Assembly: GCA_934456295.1 (NCBI GenBank)
Contig: CAKSHB010000022.1
Span: forward strand, 1 to 21,826
DNA length: 21,826 nt
DNA from: an uncultured Clostridia bacterium
Lineage (GTDB): Bacteria; Bacillota; Clostridia; UBA1381; UMGS1253
Reading direction: 5' to 3'
Shown: one piece after another, positions 6,168 through 14,624 of the stretch
Layout of the letters: each line of letters starts with the position of its first letter
Position numbering within the stretch: the stretch's first letter is position 1
Translations under genes and position numbers: made by a program
Notes under the pieces: generated by a model
Database searches by the model: none
What the model was told of the DNA's origin: nothing
The model's input: only the letters and a program-made list of their open reading frames with translations

Positions 6168-6965
6168 TTAGTTTTCAAGCATGCTGACAGGGTCGACAGC
6201 AGTGCCGCTGTCATACACCTCAAAATGCAGATGTGCTTCGGTACCGCTTTCCGCAACAGATGTGTCGCCTACAGCACTGATAACGGTGCCGCGGCTGACT
6301 TGCTGACCTTTTTGCACAAGGTTAGAGTTTGAAAGGTTTGCATAAAGTGTTTTTATGCCGTTTTGGTGGTCAATTATAATTACAATTCCCATAAAATCAT
6401 CTGTATAAATGTCGGCAATTATGCCGTCATCTGCCGCACGAACTTCTGTGCCGACCGCTGATTTTATATCTATGCCGACATGACTGCGCCAGTCGTCGAG
6501 AGTCTGCGAATATATAAGGGTTTCAACGGCATGCGGCGTAATAACTTCGCCGTTTAGCGGATATGACAGCGTGCTTTTTTCGCGTGAGTTGTAATCTATG
6601 TTTGCCGGTGCGCTGACCTCATTTGCCGGTGCTGCTTTCGGCGATGATGTCGGCATGGGGGTACTTTTTGCGGCTGAGGAGGTTTTCTTTTGAGGCGCTG
6701 CGGCAGTTTGTGCCGGAGAAGGCTGCTGCGTTTCCTGCGGACGTTTTTTTGTGAGGTCGGGGAGAGGCGTTGCGGAGGCTTTCGGCAAATTGCTGTTCAT
6801 CTTAGGTGTTTCGGGAATTTTTGAAACAAAAGAGTCAACGACAAAATACGTTGCACTTACAGCCATAATGCAGCACAGCAGCACTATGTAGAAGCGCTTT
6901 TCTTTTATTTTGTTTATGAATTTTTCCCTGCGTGTTTCTTCAAAGCGTGAAACTTTTTTCTTCAT
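6168..6965 (-). CDS. spoIIQ: SpoIIQ-like LytM/M23 domain membrane protein
   Basis: This 265-residue protein has a basic cytoplasmic segment, one membrane helix at about 25-43, a Pro/Ser/Thr-rich spacer to about 120, and a LytM domain from about 135. In the LytM domain HVGID supplies H162 and D166, and HLH supplies H245 and H247, so the zinc ligands are intact. The usual YxHL histidine is replaced by Asn (LYANLS, N210). SpoIIQ is the forespore partner of mother-cell SpoIIIAH in the channel needed for engulfment and later sigma-G activity. The start at 6965 is chosen because a sigma-F promoter begins transcription near 7001; an in-frame ATG at 7004 would lie at or before that point, whereas AAAGGA precedes 6965. 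A general cell-wall M23 peptidase is the alternative. Confidence 0.82.
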   Translation of the reverse strand: MKKKVSRFEETRREKFINKIKEKRFYIVLLCCIMAVSATYFVVDSFVSKIPETPKMNSNLPKASATPLPDLTKKRPQETQQPSPAQTAAAPQKKTSSAAKSTPMPTSSPKAAPANEVSAPANIDYNSREKSTLSYPLNGEVITPHAVETLIYSQTLDDWRSHVGIDIKSAVGTEVRAADDGIIADIYTDDFMGIVIIIDHQNGIKTLYANLSNSNLVQKGQQVSRGTVISAVGDTSVAESGTEAHLHFEVYDSGTAVDPVSMLEN

Positions 6966-7007
6966 ATTAAACCGTGTCCTTTCAAAGGTATATTTTGTTT
7001 GCATAGA

Positions 7008-7036
7008 TATTTTTTCCAATATAATGCTTAATATAC
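7008..7036 (-). promoter_or_regulatory. Sigma-F promoter of the spoIIQ-like gene
   Basis: On the minus strand GTATA (7032-7036) and GGAAAAAATA (7008-7017) are separated by 14 nt. This matches the forespore sigma-F pattern GYATA and GGnnAnAnT at every fixed position. Bacillus spoIIQ is also controlled by sigma-F, so motif and gene support each other. Confidence 0.65.
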
Positions 7037-7060
7037 ATTTTGGGCACAAAAAAGTGAAAA

Positions 7061-7093
7061 ACAAAAAGCGGATTTGAAAAATCCGCTTTTTGT
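7061..7093 (-). terminator. Terminator of the large lyase gene
   Basis: Perfect 15-bp arms (7061-7075 and 7079-7093) with core AGCGGAT/ATCCGCT surround a 3-nt loop. The minus-strand transcript ends in a U-run. It lies 34 nt past the lyase stop and insulates the spoIIQ promoter just beyond. Confidence 0.85.
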
Positions 7094-7127
7094 ATAAATT
7101 TGTTTTTTTATAAACTCCGAATGAAGT

Positions 7128-10100
7128 TTACTTTTTAAGAGCTGCAAACTCAGTAATTGAGTTCCATGAGTTATCCGAGTTTCCTTTGCCCGAGTAACGT
7201 ACATAGCGAGCTTTGTATGTTTTATCAAAGTCAAATATTTCTATATCGTTGCTCTGTCCGGAGCCTGTTCTTTCGGAAACAACAGGCGTATAATTTTCGC
7301 CGTCCTCAGAAACCTCAATGCTGAATTTATATGTGCGCGTATTTCCTTTCCACCAGCTTAAGCCGACCGCATTTATGTCATAAACACCGCCAAGGTCAAG
7401 TGTAATCCACTGTGAGCCTTCGGCAGACCAGCGCGATTCGGCAGCCGTATCATTGTCCGACACAAGCGATGCGGGGTGGGCAGCTTCAGGTTCTTCGCTT
7501 GCAATGTGCGATGCAACCTGAAGTCTTGTGTAACCGTTTATATCCTCAAGCTTTGGCAGTACAACGTATACGATGACATATTTTCTTACTGCCATAGGCT
7601 CTTCGGGGCGCCATACTTTTATTATCGTCTGATCATTTACTGTCTGAGCCTGCTCGATTGACATTTCACTGTCTTGCTCACATTCAGCCGTTATGGTTGT
7701 AGGCTTTTCTGTACCGTAAGGCATTGAAACGGTATACATAGTAGTGTTTGAATTAAAACCGAGAAGCTTTTCACCGTTGCTAACAATGTTTGTAAGTTTA
7801 GGAGCTACAGGCGCCGGTTTGAAATCTCCGTCGGGAATTGTCCACTCGTCAATTTTTACATTCTCAAACGGCAAATCTGCATTTACATCATCGGCAGGAA
7901 TGAATTTTGCCTGTATGTATATGCTGCCCGAAGCTTTTCCGTGAAGTGTGATTTTCTTTATTCCCGCATTTGTGTTCTGTCCTGCCACAACAGGCGAGTT
8001 GGGGAGGGGAACAGCATCGGTCATGCTCAGCTCATAGTTGGGGATATCGGAATCAATCATTACCTTAACTTTTTTTCCGTTGCGTGAAAGCATAATTGTT
8101 TTGTTGTCAACAACCGTAGCCTCCGTACCTGCGCTTACATGGCTGAACCAGTATATTTCGCTGTTGTTTTTACTTAATGTAATTTCGTCGCGTATCACAG
8201 CGCTGCGTCTGTCATCAGCGAGCATATATCCGCGTCTTGCGCTTGTGGCGTCACGATCATATGCAGGTGATAAGTCGGCAACCGAGTATGCACCGCGCGG
8301 TTTTGAAACAAGCGACTCAACATTACAGAAGGAATTTACGTTCTGACCTTCATATGCATCGGGGTTGATTACATACAGGTTGTGTCCTTCGGGGCGCAGT
8401 CTGTAAAGTTTATGCTTGGTTGCACCGAAATATCCGTCAATATTATAGTCGTCGCTGCCGATATCGATTGCCCAGCGTTCGCCGAGAAGGTCAACGACAA
8501 AAGTGCCTGTATCAAGGTGCGAATGGTTAACGTTTGCTTTGCCGGCGTGATATGAAAGCCATGCGCCGTCTTTGTCAACCCACGAATTTCTCATTGCGAC
8601 AAATTCAACATCGCGCAGATATGTGTCTTTTGCCAGAGTGAAATCTGTGCCTTTGATTGATGTGTTGTAGTAGAGAATATCTTTTGCACTGCCTTTGGTG
8701 CCGTATTGTTCCATATTGTACAAGCGTACATTTGTAACCCCGGGCAGGTCAAACTCGTTTGACAGCCAGAAGTATATTGGAGTATCCATGTGTGAAGAAC
8801 CTGTGTCATGGAAATTGTTTATTCCGCAAGGACCGTCGCCAGCCATTGCAAAATAGATTGTGTTTGCAAAGCCGGGCGCTTTTGAAAGGTTAAAGTCCGT
8901 GTTAAAGCAAGCCTTCAGCGTATTAAACATATTCGCGGTGTAATCAAGTGTGTATGACCAGTAGCCGATACCTTCAAACCATGCGCCGTCGGGGTAGAAG
9001 GAGTTCATCATCGACTCAACATCGCGTACCTGGCGCTGGATTAAGTCCGCGCAAAGTTCGGGGTATTTATCGAATACGGCAACCGCACCCATCAAAGTAC
9101 CGCCGTTGCAGACAACGTTCCAGTTTGTGGTATTGCCCGGAGTCCACCATGAATAGCTGCCGAGCTGGTCATAATATGCCTTTTCAACCACAGTAAGACC
9201 GTAGTCATGAATTGTCTGCTCTAAGAATTTTTTCTGCTCGTCTGTCCATACATCATAGAGCCAGTCGTAGCCGATTGCAAAAGCGCATGTCATTTCGGCA
9301 ACATCAAGGAAGTGCTGCGGATTCCAGTCGGGGAAAGTTCCTGCGGCATGAAATACGTCATAAAGCGCATCCGCATATTTTTTATCACCCGTGAGAATGT
9401 ATGCCATTGAAAGCGTCATGGAACGTCCGTATACATCGCGCGAGGTTGCAAGCAGACGGTAACCGTCGGGGATTGAGTATGTGGGAAGTTCGGATTTGAT
9501 GTATTTATCCGCCGATAAGATTACGTTTGCGCCCCATTTTTGTACTTCTGCGTCAGTAGCATAGCTGTCCTTAATCTGACGGTATCTTTCGGGATTCATA
9601 AGTACACGGGGGTGAACGTTTTTGTTCTCATTGTTGAACATTTCGATAAGTTTGTCTGCAAGCGGTCTGTCATAGAGCAAATAGTTATTTGCCGTTGTGA
9701 TATCTTTGTCGGAAGCGGTAAATTCTTTGGCGCCTATAACAATCAAGCCCTTGTCGCTCCATGTTACAACTTTGCCGAGAATTTTTTCGCAAAGTGCGCG
9801 CAGGGGCAGAAATGTTCTGTCGTTATATGTATCGGCAACAACGTCAAGCGTGTATGTGCTTCCGTCGGGAAGAGTCATCTCATTGCTGCCTATTACAATC
9901 TTTGATTTCCCGTCAATAGTAACAGTTCCGCTCTGTTCGTCCCAGTCAACCTTGAGCCCGAACGCCTCGGATATAGCTCTTACGGGAACAAGAGTTCTGT
10001 CGTCTTTTATAAAAGCGGGAGCGTCGATATCATGCTTTTCTCCATTGTAATATATTCCGTTTCCGCCTACGGAAATTGCAACAACATCGTTTCCGAGAAC

Positions 10101-11345
10101 TTTTATTGCTGCCGAATTGTCAAGAGAAATTTTGGAATTGCGCGGTCCCGTGTAGTCCTTCGGAATATCGCGCAGTTCGTTTCCTTCATATACTGTGTAG
10201 TCTTTAACCATAAGAGCTGTTCCTATTTCGTTGGTCGGTGAAAACCACAGTCTTAAAAGCTTTATCGCATCACATTCGGCATTTGCACAAGGCACATCTG
10301 TCAGCATTTTTTTGCCGTTCAGATATCCCGATACGGTATTTTTTGCAAAGTCAAATGCGAGAGCTACGTCTGTGTATTCTCCTCTTTTGTTGCTTAAAGA
10401 ACCCATGGGATTTTTCATGAGAGAAATAGATTTGTCTGAGTTTATTGTAAGCACGGTAGATGTTTTGTTGTTAACGTCTTTATACTGAATATTGCCGTAC
10501 AGAGGCGAACCGTTGTGAGCTATTTTCATTTGTACAACCATATAGCGCGTCGGCTCGGTTATATTCATATCAAGATGAAAGTCTGTACTGTTGTCAAGCG
10601 TTTCAAAATATATGTATTTATCGCCGTCACTGTCGGTACGCTGCTCTATAAGGTTTTTCTTTTTGTTGTTGCTGAGTCCCGAAATACCTGCGCTTTTACC
10701 GTTGAAAAAGATTTTGTCTCCGATTTCGGTATCATTTTCGGAAAAAGTTTTTGTGCCGGCAGGCTTTGCGGAAGTTGTGGGAGTTGTGCCTTTTATGTCT
10801 GTCGGGTCGCCCGAAAGGGTAAAGCCGTCAACATACATTTTTGCACCTGCCGCATGGGTATTATTCCAGCCTTCGCCGTGCAGCGTGATGTTGTCTATCT
10901 GGTTAAAGCCGACAGGCGTGCGTGATAAGCCAAGGTCGGAATATTTAAATGTATATTCGTTCCACTGACCCGGTTTTACAGTGATTTCCTTGCTGTAGTA
11001 ATCAATTCCGTCTGTTGCGGAATTTTCGCTGTGCAAAGAAAACAGGATTGTCGCATCGCTTGTCGAGTCAAGCTTTAAAGCGAAGCTTATTTCCGAATAT
11101 CCCGAAAAGTCGTGGTTGATATCCTTGAAAATAAGAGCATTCTGTTCGTCCATTGACCATTCGGCGGAATACTTTGAATTTTTTACCTGTTTTGAATTTG
11201 CTTTTGCTCCCACGTTTGTAATTGCGGATTTTTTGCTCATATCAACAACTTTGTATGTTTTTCCCGCCGCAAACGATACGGTTGAAAAGAGCGAAAAAAT
11301 CATAGTGATGCATACCGCAAGAGCTGTGAGTCTTTTTGCTTTCAT
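7128..11345 (-). CDS. Very large secreted heparinase II/III-like polysaccharide lyase with stalk and discoidin domains
   Basis: The 1405-residue protein starts with a signal peptide (cleavage near SFA-AGK, 25-28). Visible regions: a carbohydrate-binding-like beta domain (about 30-180); a Pro/Thr linker; a lectin-like beta domain (about 205-392); paired copper amine oxidase N-terminal repeats (DDRTLVPVRAISEAFG at 448-463 and NDRTFLPLRAL at 508-518); an alpha-helical toroid (about 560-890); a heparinase II/III beta domain (about 905-1150); a linker; and an F5/8-type discoidin domain (about 1270-1405). Catalytic candidates match the superfamily: N741 or N743 in TNWNVV, Y795 or Y798 in GIGYWSY, and H941/H943 in NHSHLD. 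Such enzymes cleave uronic-acid polysaccharides by beta-elimination; the substrate is not predictable here. AGGAGG precedes the start at 11345. The exact PL family is uncertain. Confidence 0.85.
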   Translation of the reverse strand: MKAKRLTALAVCITMIFSLFSTVSFAAGKTYKVVDMSKKSAITNVGAKANSKQVKNSKYSAEWSMDEQNALIFKDINHDFSGYSEISFALKLDSTSDATILFSLHSENSATDGIDYYSKEITVKPGQWNEYTFKYSDLGLSRTPVGFNQIDNITLHGEGWNNTHAAGAKMYVDGFTLSGDPTDIKGTTPTTSAKPAGTKTFSENDTEIGDKIFFNGKSAGISGLSNNKKKNLIEQRTDSDGDKYIYFETLDNSTDFHLDMNITEPTRYMVVQMKIAHNGSPLYGNIQYKDVNNKTSTVLTINSDKSISLMKNPMGSLSNKRGEYTDVALAFDFAKNTVSGYLNGKKMLTDVPCANAECDAIKLLRLWFSPTNEIGTALMVKDYTVYEGNELRDIPKDYTGPRNSKISLDNSAAIKVLGNDVVAISVGGNGIYYNGEKHDIDAPAFIKDDRTLVPVRAISEAFGLKVDWDEQSGTVTIDGKSKIVIGSNEMTLPDGSTYTLDVVADTYNDRTFLPLRALCEKILGKVVTWSDKGLIVIGAKEFTASDKDITTANNYLLYDRPLADKLIEMFNNENKNVHPRVLMNPERYRQIKDSYATDAEVQKWGANVILSADKYIKSELPTYSIPDGYRLLATSRDVYGRSMTLSMAYILTGDKKYADALYDVFHAAGTFPDWNPQHFLDVAEMTCAFAIGYDWLYDVWTDEQKKFLEQTIHDYGLTVVEKAYYDQLGSYSWWTPGNTTNWNVVCNGGTLMGAVAVFDKYPELCADLIQRQVRDVESMMNSFYPDGAWFEGIGYWSYTLDYTANMFNTLKACFNTDFNLSKAPGFANTIYFAMAGDGPCGINNFHDTGSSHMDTPIYFWLSNEFDLPGVTNVRLYNMEQYGTKGSAKDILYYNTSIKGTDFTLAKDTYLRDVEFVAMRNSWVDKDGAWLSYHAGKANVNHSHLDTGTFVVDLLGERWAIDIGSDDYNIDGYFGATKHKLYRLRPEGHNLYVINPDAYEGQNVNSFCNVESLVSKPRGAYSVADLSPAYDRDATSARRGYMLADDRRSAVIRDEITLSKNNSEIYWFSHVSAGTEATVVDNKTIMLSRNGKKVKVMIDSDIPNYELSMTDAVPLPNSPVVAGQNTNAGIKKITLHGKASGSIYIQAKFIPADDVNADLPFENVKIDEWTIPDGDFKPAPVAPKLTNIVSNGEKLLGFNSNTTMYTVSMPYGTEKPTTITAECEQDSEMSIEQAQTVNDQTIIKVWRPEEPMAVRKYVIVYVVLPKLEDINGYTRLQVASHIASEEPEAAHPASLVSDNDTAAESRWSAEGSQWITLDLGGVYDINAVGLSWWKGNTRTYKFSIEVSEDGENYTPVVSERTGSGQSNDIEIFDFDKTYKARYVRYSGKGNSDNSWNSITEFAALKK

Positions 11346-11389
11346 AAAAATTTCCTCCTGTTTTGATATATAATGCATATTGCATAAAA

Positions 11390-11430
11390 CTGCACAAATG
11401 ATAAAAGCCAAAATAGTTTTTATCGTGCAG
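11390..11430 (-). promoter_or_regulatory. Stem-loop at the 5' end of the lyase mRNA
   Basis: On the minus strand CTGCAC and GATAAAA (11418-11430) pair with TTTTATC and GTGCAG (11390-11395 and 11400-11406) across a 4-nt bulge. This gives 13 pairs around an 11-nt loop, beginning within a few bases of the predicted transcription start. A perfect ATGCA/TGCAT repeat (11373-11385) follows, before the ribosome binding site. It could stabilise the 4.2-kb transcript or act as a regulatory site. Confidence 0.4.
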
Positions 11431-11441
11431 AATATATATAG

Positions 11442-11470
11442 ATTATAACATATTGTCCAAATTATTGCAA
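11442..11470 (-). promoter_or_regulatory. Sigma-A promoter of the lyase gene
   Basis: On the minus strand TTGCAA and a perfect TATAAT are separated by 17 nt. The start near 11435 gives a leader of about 90 nt. Confidence 0.65.
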
Positions 11471-11556
11471 TACTTTACGGCATAAAATTATTAAAAATTA
11501 AGTTACTGCATATAGCAGAACAAAATTATAAAAATCAAAAATATATTGACTGATTA

Positions 11557-11586
11557 TTGACAACGGCAATGAGGGTGGTGCATAAT
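11557..11586 (+). promoter_or_regulatory. Sigma-A promoter of the GH26-like gene
   Basis: A perfect TTGACA and CATAAT are separated by 18 nt, about 35 nt before the start codon. The gene is divergent from the lyase gene; a CTGC-N5-GCAG repeat (11506-11518) between the two promoters could be an operator. Confidence 0.55.
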
Positions 11587-11621
11587 AATATGTAAAGACA
11601 AAAACGTTGTTTGGAGGAAAA

Positions 11622-13595
11622 ATGGACGTAAAAAACAGGCTGAAACATAAAATAGTGAATTATATAAAAAAGACTGCCATGCTGCTTGTATGTGCATCAG
11701 TATGTTTTGCGGACGCAGCCGCGGCATATGAATATCCCGACGAATTCTGGCAGGCAAACAGCAGCTATGAAAATGCACTGAATTCCGAAAATTATTATGA
11801 CATAATTACATATGGCAATGAGAGTATAAATATAATGAAGAATGCCGCCGACGGGGACGAAAAAAGAAATGTTATGGTTACGCGCTATAATCAGGTAGGG
11901 CTGGCATATGCCGCACTCGGTGAATATGACAGCAGCGCCGATACATTTGAGGCTATGTATGACTATGTTTCGCAGTACGGCGACGATTTTTATGACTACA
12001 AAAAAGTTTCCGCAGCAAGAGCAAAGCAGTACAGATCGGAAATAAAAATGTATACCGATGACGGCGGCTCGCCGTATTACGGAGCAAGGAACGAAAAGGA
12101 AAACGGAGTTTTGTTCGGAGTATGTGCAAACGGAGCGACAAGAAGCAGGCTTGACAATGAGTCGATGGTATTGGTTTATCAGGAAATAGGTGATTCGCTT
12201 TCATCGTACAATAAAAACATAGTGCAGGCGGCGGCACAAAAGGGGCTTGCGGTTGAGATTGCGCTGAACTGTCCGAACCAGGGCGATGATATAAGCGGCA
12301 TTGTTATGAAAACGCGGTACCTTCGCGAGCTGTCGGAAATGTTTTCACAGTATCCCGATACTGCATTCTATCTCAGATTTGCCGCCGAGTTCGATATATG
12401 GCAGAATATGGCTGACGCAAAAAGCTTTAAAACGGCGTTTCGGTATGTTGCGGACTATTTTCATCTGAAAAATAAAAATGTTGCGATGGTGTGGAGCCCG
12501 AACCAGGTTTCAAGCTGGCATGTTAATACCGACGACTATTACCCGGGCGATAAATATGTTGACTGGGTAGGAGTTTCACTGTATGCACAGAAGTATTTTC
12601 TTGCAGACAAAACGCAGAGTGATGAAAACGAGGTTGTGTTCAGAACGGGGATAAATTCGGAGCCTGTGCCGGCGATGAAAGACATAGTGGAAAAATACGG
12701 CGGACGCAAGCCGATAATGCTTTCGGAGTCGGGCTGCGGTCATAGGATTATGAACAGCGGCGAAGATACGGGCGATTTTGCCCTCAGAAGGCTAAGAGAG
12801 TACTATTCGTATCTTCCTATGGTGTATCCGCAGATAAAGCTGATTGCGTATTTTGACTGGTATGCGCCGCCGGAAAACAATGATTACAGCTTATCTTCGA
12901 ATACGGCGCTGCAAAACGAATATCTTCATCTTACGCAGGGAAGCCGTTTTATACAGGGCGGATATAATTCGTCTACGGATTTTTGTTACCGTGCAGTCGG
13001 AAACGGCACGTCTGTTGACAGTGTTTTTACGGTGTCGTGTTATGCGCACAGATACAATACGCAGACAAAAAAGGTTACATATTATATTGACGGGGAATAT
13101 GCCGCGGTGTCTGAACAAATTCCGTACACAGCGTACATAGACGCGTCGGATTTTTCGGGAGCGCATACGCTTGAGGCTGTTGCCGAGTTTGAAAACGGGC
13201 AGACGCTTACACGCAGCGATAACATTATAATTGCGGATAAGGCTAAAGATATTAGCGTAAAAATATCGGGAGAAACCGTTTCGTTTGACCGAAAACCCGT
13301 ATTGTATCACGGAAGAACACTGGTTCCGATGAGGAAAATATTTGAAAGTCTCGGAACGGAGATTACATGGAATTCCGATACGCAGACCGTACACGGAAAA
13401 AAGGACGGAAGAAGTATTGCGGTCAGCGTGGGGAGCAGGGTTATGCGTGTTGACGGAAATATCGTTATGCTTGACACACAGCCGATTGTTGTGTCGGACA
13501 GAACGCTTGTGCCTGTGAGGGCAATTGCGGAAGGTCTTGGGTGCGGCGTTGAATGGGACCAAAGAAGTGCAAGCGTTTTTATAGAGCCGAAGTAA
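11622..13595 (+). CDS. Secreted GH26-like beta-mannanase with C-terminal stalk domains
   Basis: The 657-residue protein has a basic N-terminus and a signal peptide (hydrophobic 18-35, cleavage near AAA-YEY). A helical TPR-like region follows at about 42-145. The catalytic (beta/alpha)8 domain covers about 155-440 and resembles GH26: RFAAEFD gives acid/base E256, AMVWSPN and YPGDKYVDWVGVSLY (307-321) are typical segments, and MLSESGC gives nucleophile E369, 113 residues later. A beta-sandwich domain (about 460-540) and paired copper amine oxidase N-terminal repeats (HGRTLVPMRKIFESLG and SDRTLVPVRAIAEGLG, 563-640) end the protein. GH26 enzymes hydrolyse the beta-1,4-mannan backbone. The ATG at 11622 follows GGAGG by only 4 nt; an in-frame TTG at 11607 is less likely. 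The stop abuts the stop of the convergent araC gene. GH26-type beta-1,3-xylanase or lichenase activity is possible. Confidence 0.78.
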   Translation: MDVKNRLKHKIVNYIKKTAMLLVCASVCFADAAAAYEYPDEFWQANSSYENALNSENYYDIITYGNESINIMKNAADGDEKRNVMVTRYNQVGLAYAALGEYDSSADTFEAMYDYVSQYGDDFYDYKKVSAARAKQYRSEIKMYTDDGGSPYYGARNEKENGVLFGVCANGATRSRLDNESMVLVYQEIGDSLSSYNKNIVQAAAQKGLAVEIALNCPNQGDDISGIVMKTRYLRELSEMFSQYPDTAFYLRFAAEFDIWQNMADAKSFKTAFRYVADYFHLKNKNVAMVWSPNQVSSWHVNTDDYYPGDKYVDWVGVSLYAQKYFLADKTQSDENEVVFRTGINSEPVPAMKDIVEKYGGRKPIMLSESGCGHRIMNSGEDTGDFALRRLREYYSYLPMVYPQIKLIAYFDWYAPPENNDYSLSSNTALQNEYLHLTQGSRFIQGGYNSSTDFCYRAVGNGTSVDSVFTVSCYAHRYNTQTKKVTYYIDGEYAAVSEQIPYTAYIDASDFSGAHTLEAVAEFENGQTLTRSDNIIIADKAKDISVKISGETVSFDRKPVLYHGRTLVPMRKIFESLGTEITWNSDTQTVHGKKDGRSIAVSVGSRVMRVDGNIVMLDTQPIVVSDRTLVPVRAIAEGLGCGVEWDQRSASVFIEPK

Positions 13596-14408
13596 TTATT
13601 GGTTTTCGCAGCGGATTTGCCCGGGCGCTGAGCCGAAATGCGCTTTAAAAACGCGAAGAAAATGCGACAGAGAAGAAAAACCGCACGCATAGCATATTTC
13701 GGTTATGGGAAGCGAGGTTGAAACAACGAGTTTTTTTGCATAATTAATCCGCATGTCTGTGATATATTTTTTATATGTTGTGCCCGTTTCTTTGTGAAAA
13801 AGAGAACTGAGGTAGTTTGGGTTTATGGACAGCATGCGGGCCGTATCTTCAAGCGACGGATTTTCGCGGAAGTGGATGTGTAGATACAGCAATGCCTGCT
13901 GTACGGCGCTCCTGCTTTGCGCGGTCTTTTGCGGTGTGTGTTTAAACTTGCGCGCAGCAAAAACCAGAATGCATTCAAGCAGGTTCGGAATAACATTTTC
14001 ACTGTATTCGTTTTTGTGTTTGTACTCATTTAAAAGCATTTTAAAAAGAAGGCAGAGTTGTTTGTATTCTTCCGCATCGGCATAAAAAAGGGAATGGCGG
14101 GAATGGATAAGAAATTCGCGCATTATGTTATGGCTGAGCACGGTTTCATCAAAACGTACATTTATAAGGTGAAGAGCGCCGTTTGGGTGAACCTCATGAA
14201 AGTCCGTATGGTTTAGGATATAGAAAGCGCCATTTTTAAGCTTATATTTTTTTCCGTTTAAAATCTGAAAACCGTTTCCGCCGGTTATAAGTTCAATTTC
14301 AAAGTTGTTATGCCAGTGCAGCGGATAGTCATCTTCTGAAATTCTTTCCATAACCGAAAAGACGCTGTTTTCATTATACATTTTTACGTTTGTTCCGTTA
14401 TATTTCAT
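13596..14408 (-). CDS. AraC-family transcriptional regulator with N-terminal cupin domain
   Basis: The 270-residue protein has a cupin sensor domain starting near HWHNNFEIELITGG (32-45), including the His-rich metal or sugar pocket seen in the family. The AraC double helix-turn-helix at about 170-265 has SLEDTARMLSINPNYLSSLF and PITEICYACGFSSLSHFLRV. The terminal PxxYR motif is altered to APGQIR. GGAG lies 7 nt before the ATG. It is divergent from the beta-mannosidase-ROK operon and converges with the GH26 gene with no intergenic base between the stop codons. It most likely activates the mannan genes in response to a mannooligosaccharide or mannose; this is inference from position. Confidence 0.92.
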   Translation of the reverse strand: MKYNGTNVKMYNENSVFSVMERISEDDYPLHWHNNFEIELITGGNGFQILNGKKYKLKNGAFYILNHTDFHEVHPNGALHLINVRFDETVLSHNIMREFLIHSRHSLFYADAEEYKQLCLLFKMLLNEYKHKNEYSENVIPNLLECILVFAARKFKHTPQKTAQSRSAVQQALLYLHIHFRENPSLEDTARMLSINPNYLSSLFHKETGTTYKKYITDMRINYAKKLVVSTSLPITEICYACGFSSLSHFLRVFKAHFGSAPGQIRCENQ

Positions 14409-14486
14409 AATAGTTCTCCGTTTTGCCGCAAAAGTTTAATTCGCGTTATAATCTCTGTACCTGACAAAATCATGCTTCTTATACAC

Positions 14487-14515
14487 AGTATATTGCAAAA
14501 AACATATATTTTCAA
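14487..14515 (-). promoter_or_regulatory. Sigma-A promoter of the second araC-type gene
   Basis: On the minus strand TTGAAA and TATACT are separated by 17 nt, about 75 nt upstream of the start codon. Confidence 0.6.
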
Positions 14516-14585
14516 GTAAAATCTTAAATTTTGCAATAATATTGTGAAATAACGCAAAGCGGAGATGAAAAACAGAGGCTATAAT
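14493..14585 (+). promoter_or_regulatory. Candidate activator-dependent control region of the mannosidase-ROK operon
   Basis: A perfect TATAAT (14580-14585) has no recognisable -35 at 16-18 nt upstream, where GCGGAG or similar occurs. An 8-bp inverted repeat TTGCAAAA (14493-14500) and TTTTGCAA (14529-14536) lies upstream, its left arm immediately upstream of (abutting) the -10 of the araC promoter. This arrangement fits a promoter that needs the divergent AraC protein, which could also repress itself. Confidence 0.4.
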
Positions 14586-14624
14586 TAAAGCAGATAAGTA
14601 AAAAATTTAAAAGGAGCGCTAATT

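Noticed and set aside
12891..13562. Open frame of 223 residues on the minus strand
   Set aside because: It is antisense to the stalk domains of the GH26-like protein and has the Arg/Asn/Cys-rich composition of a shadow frame.
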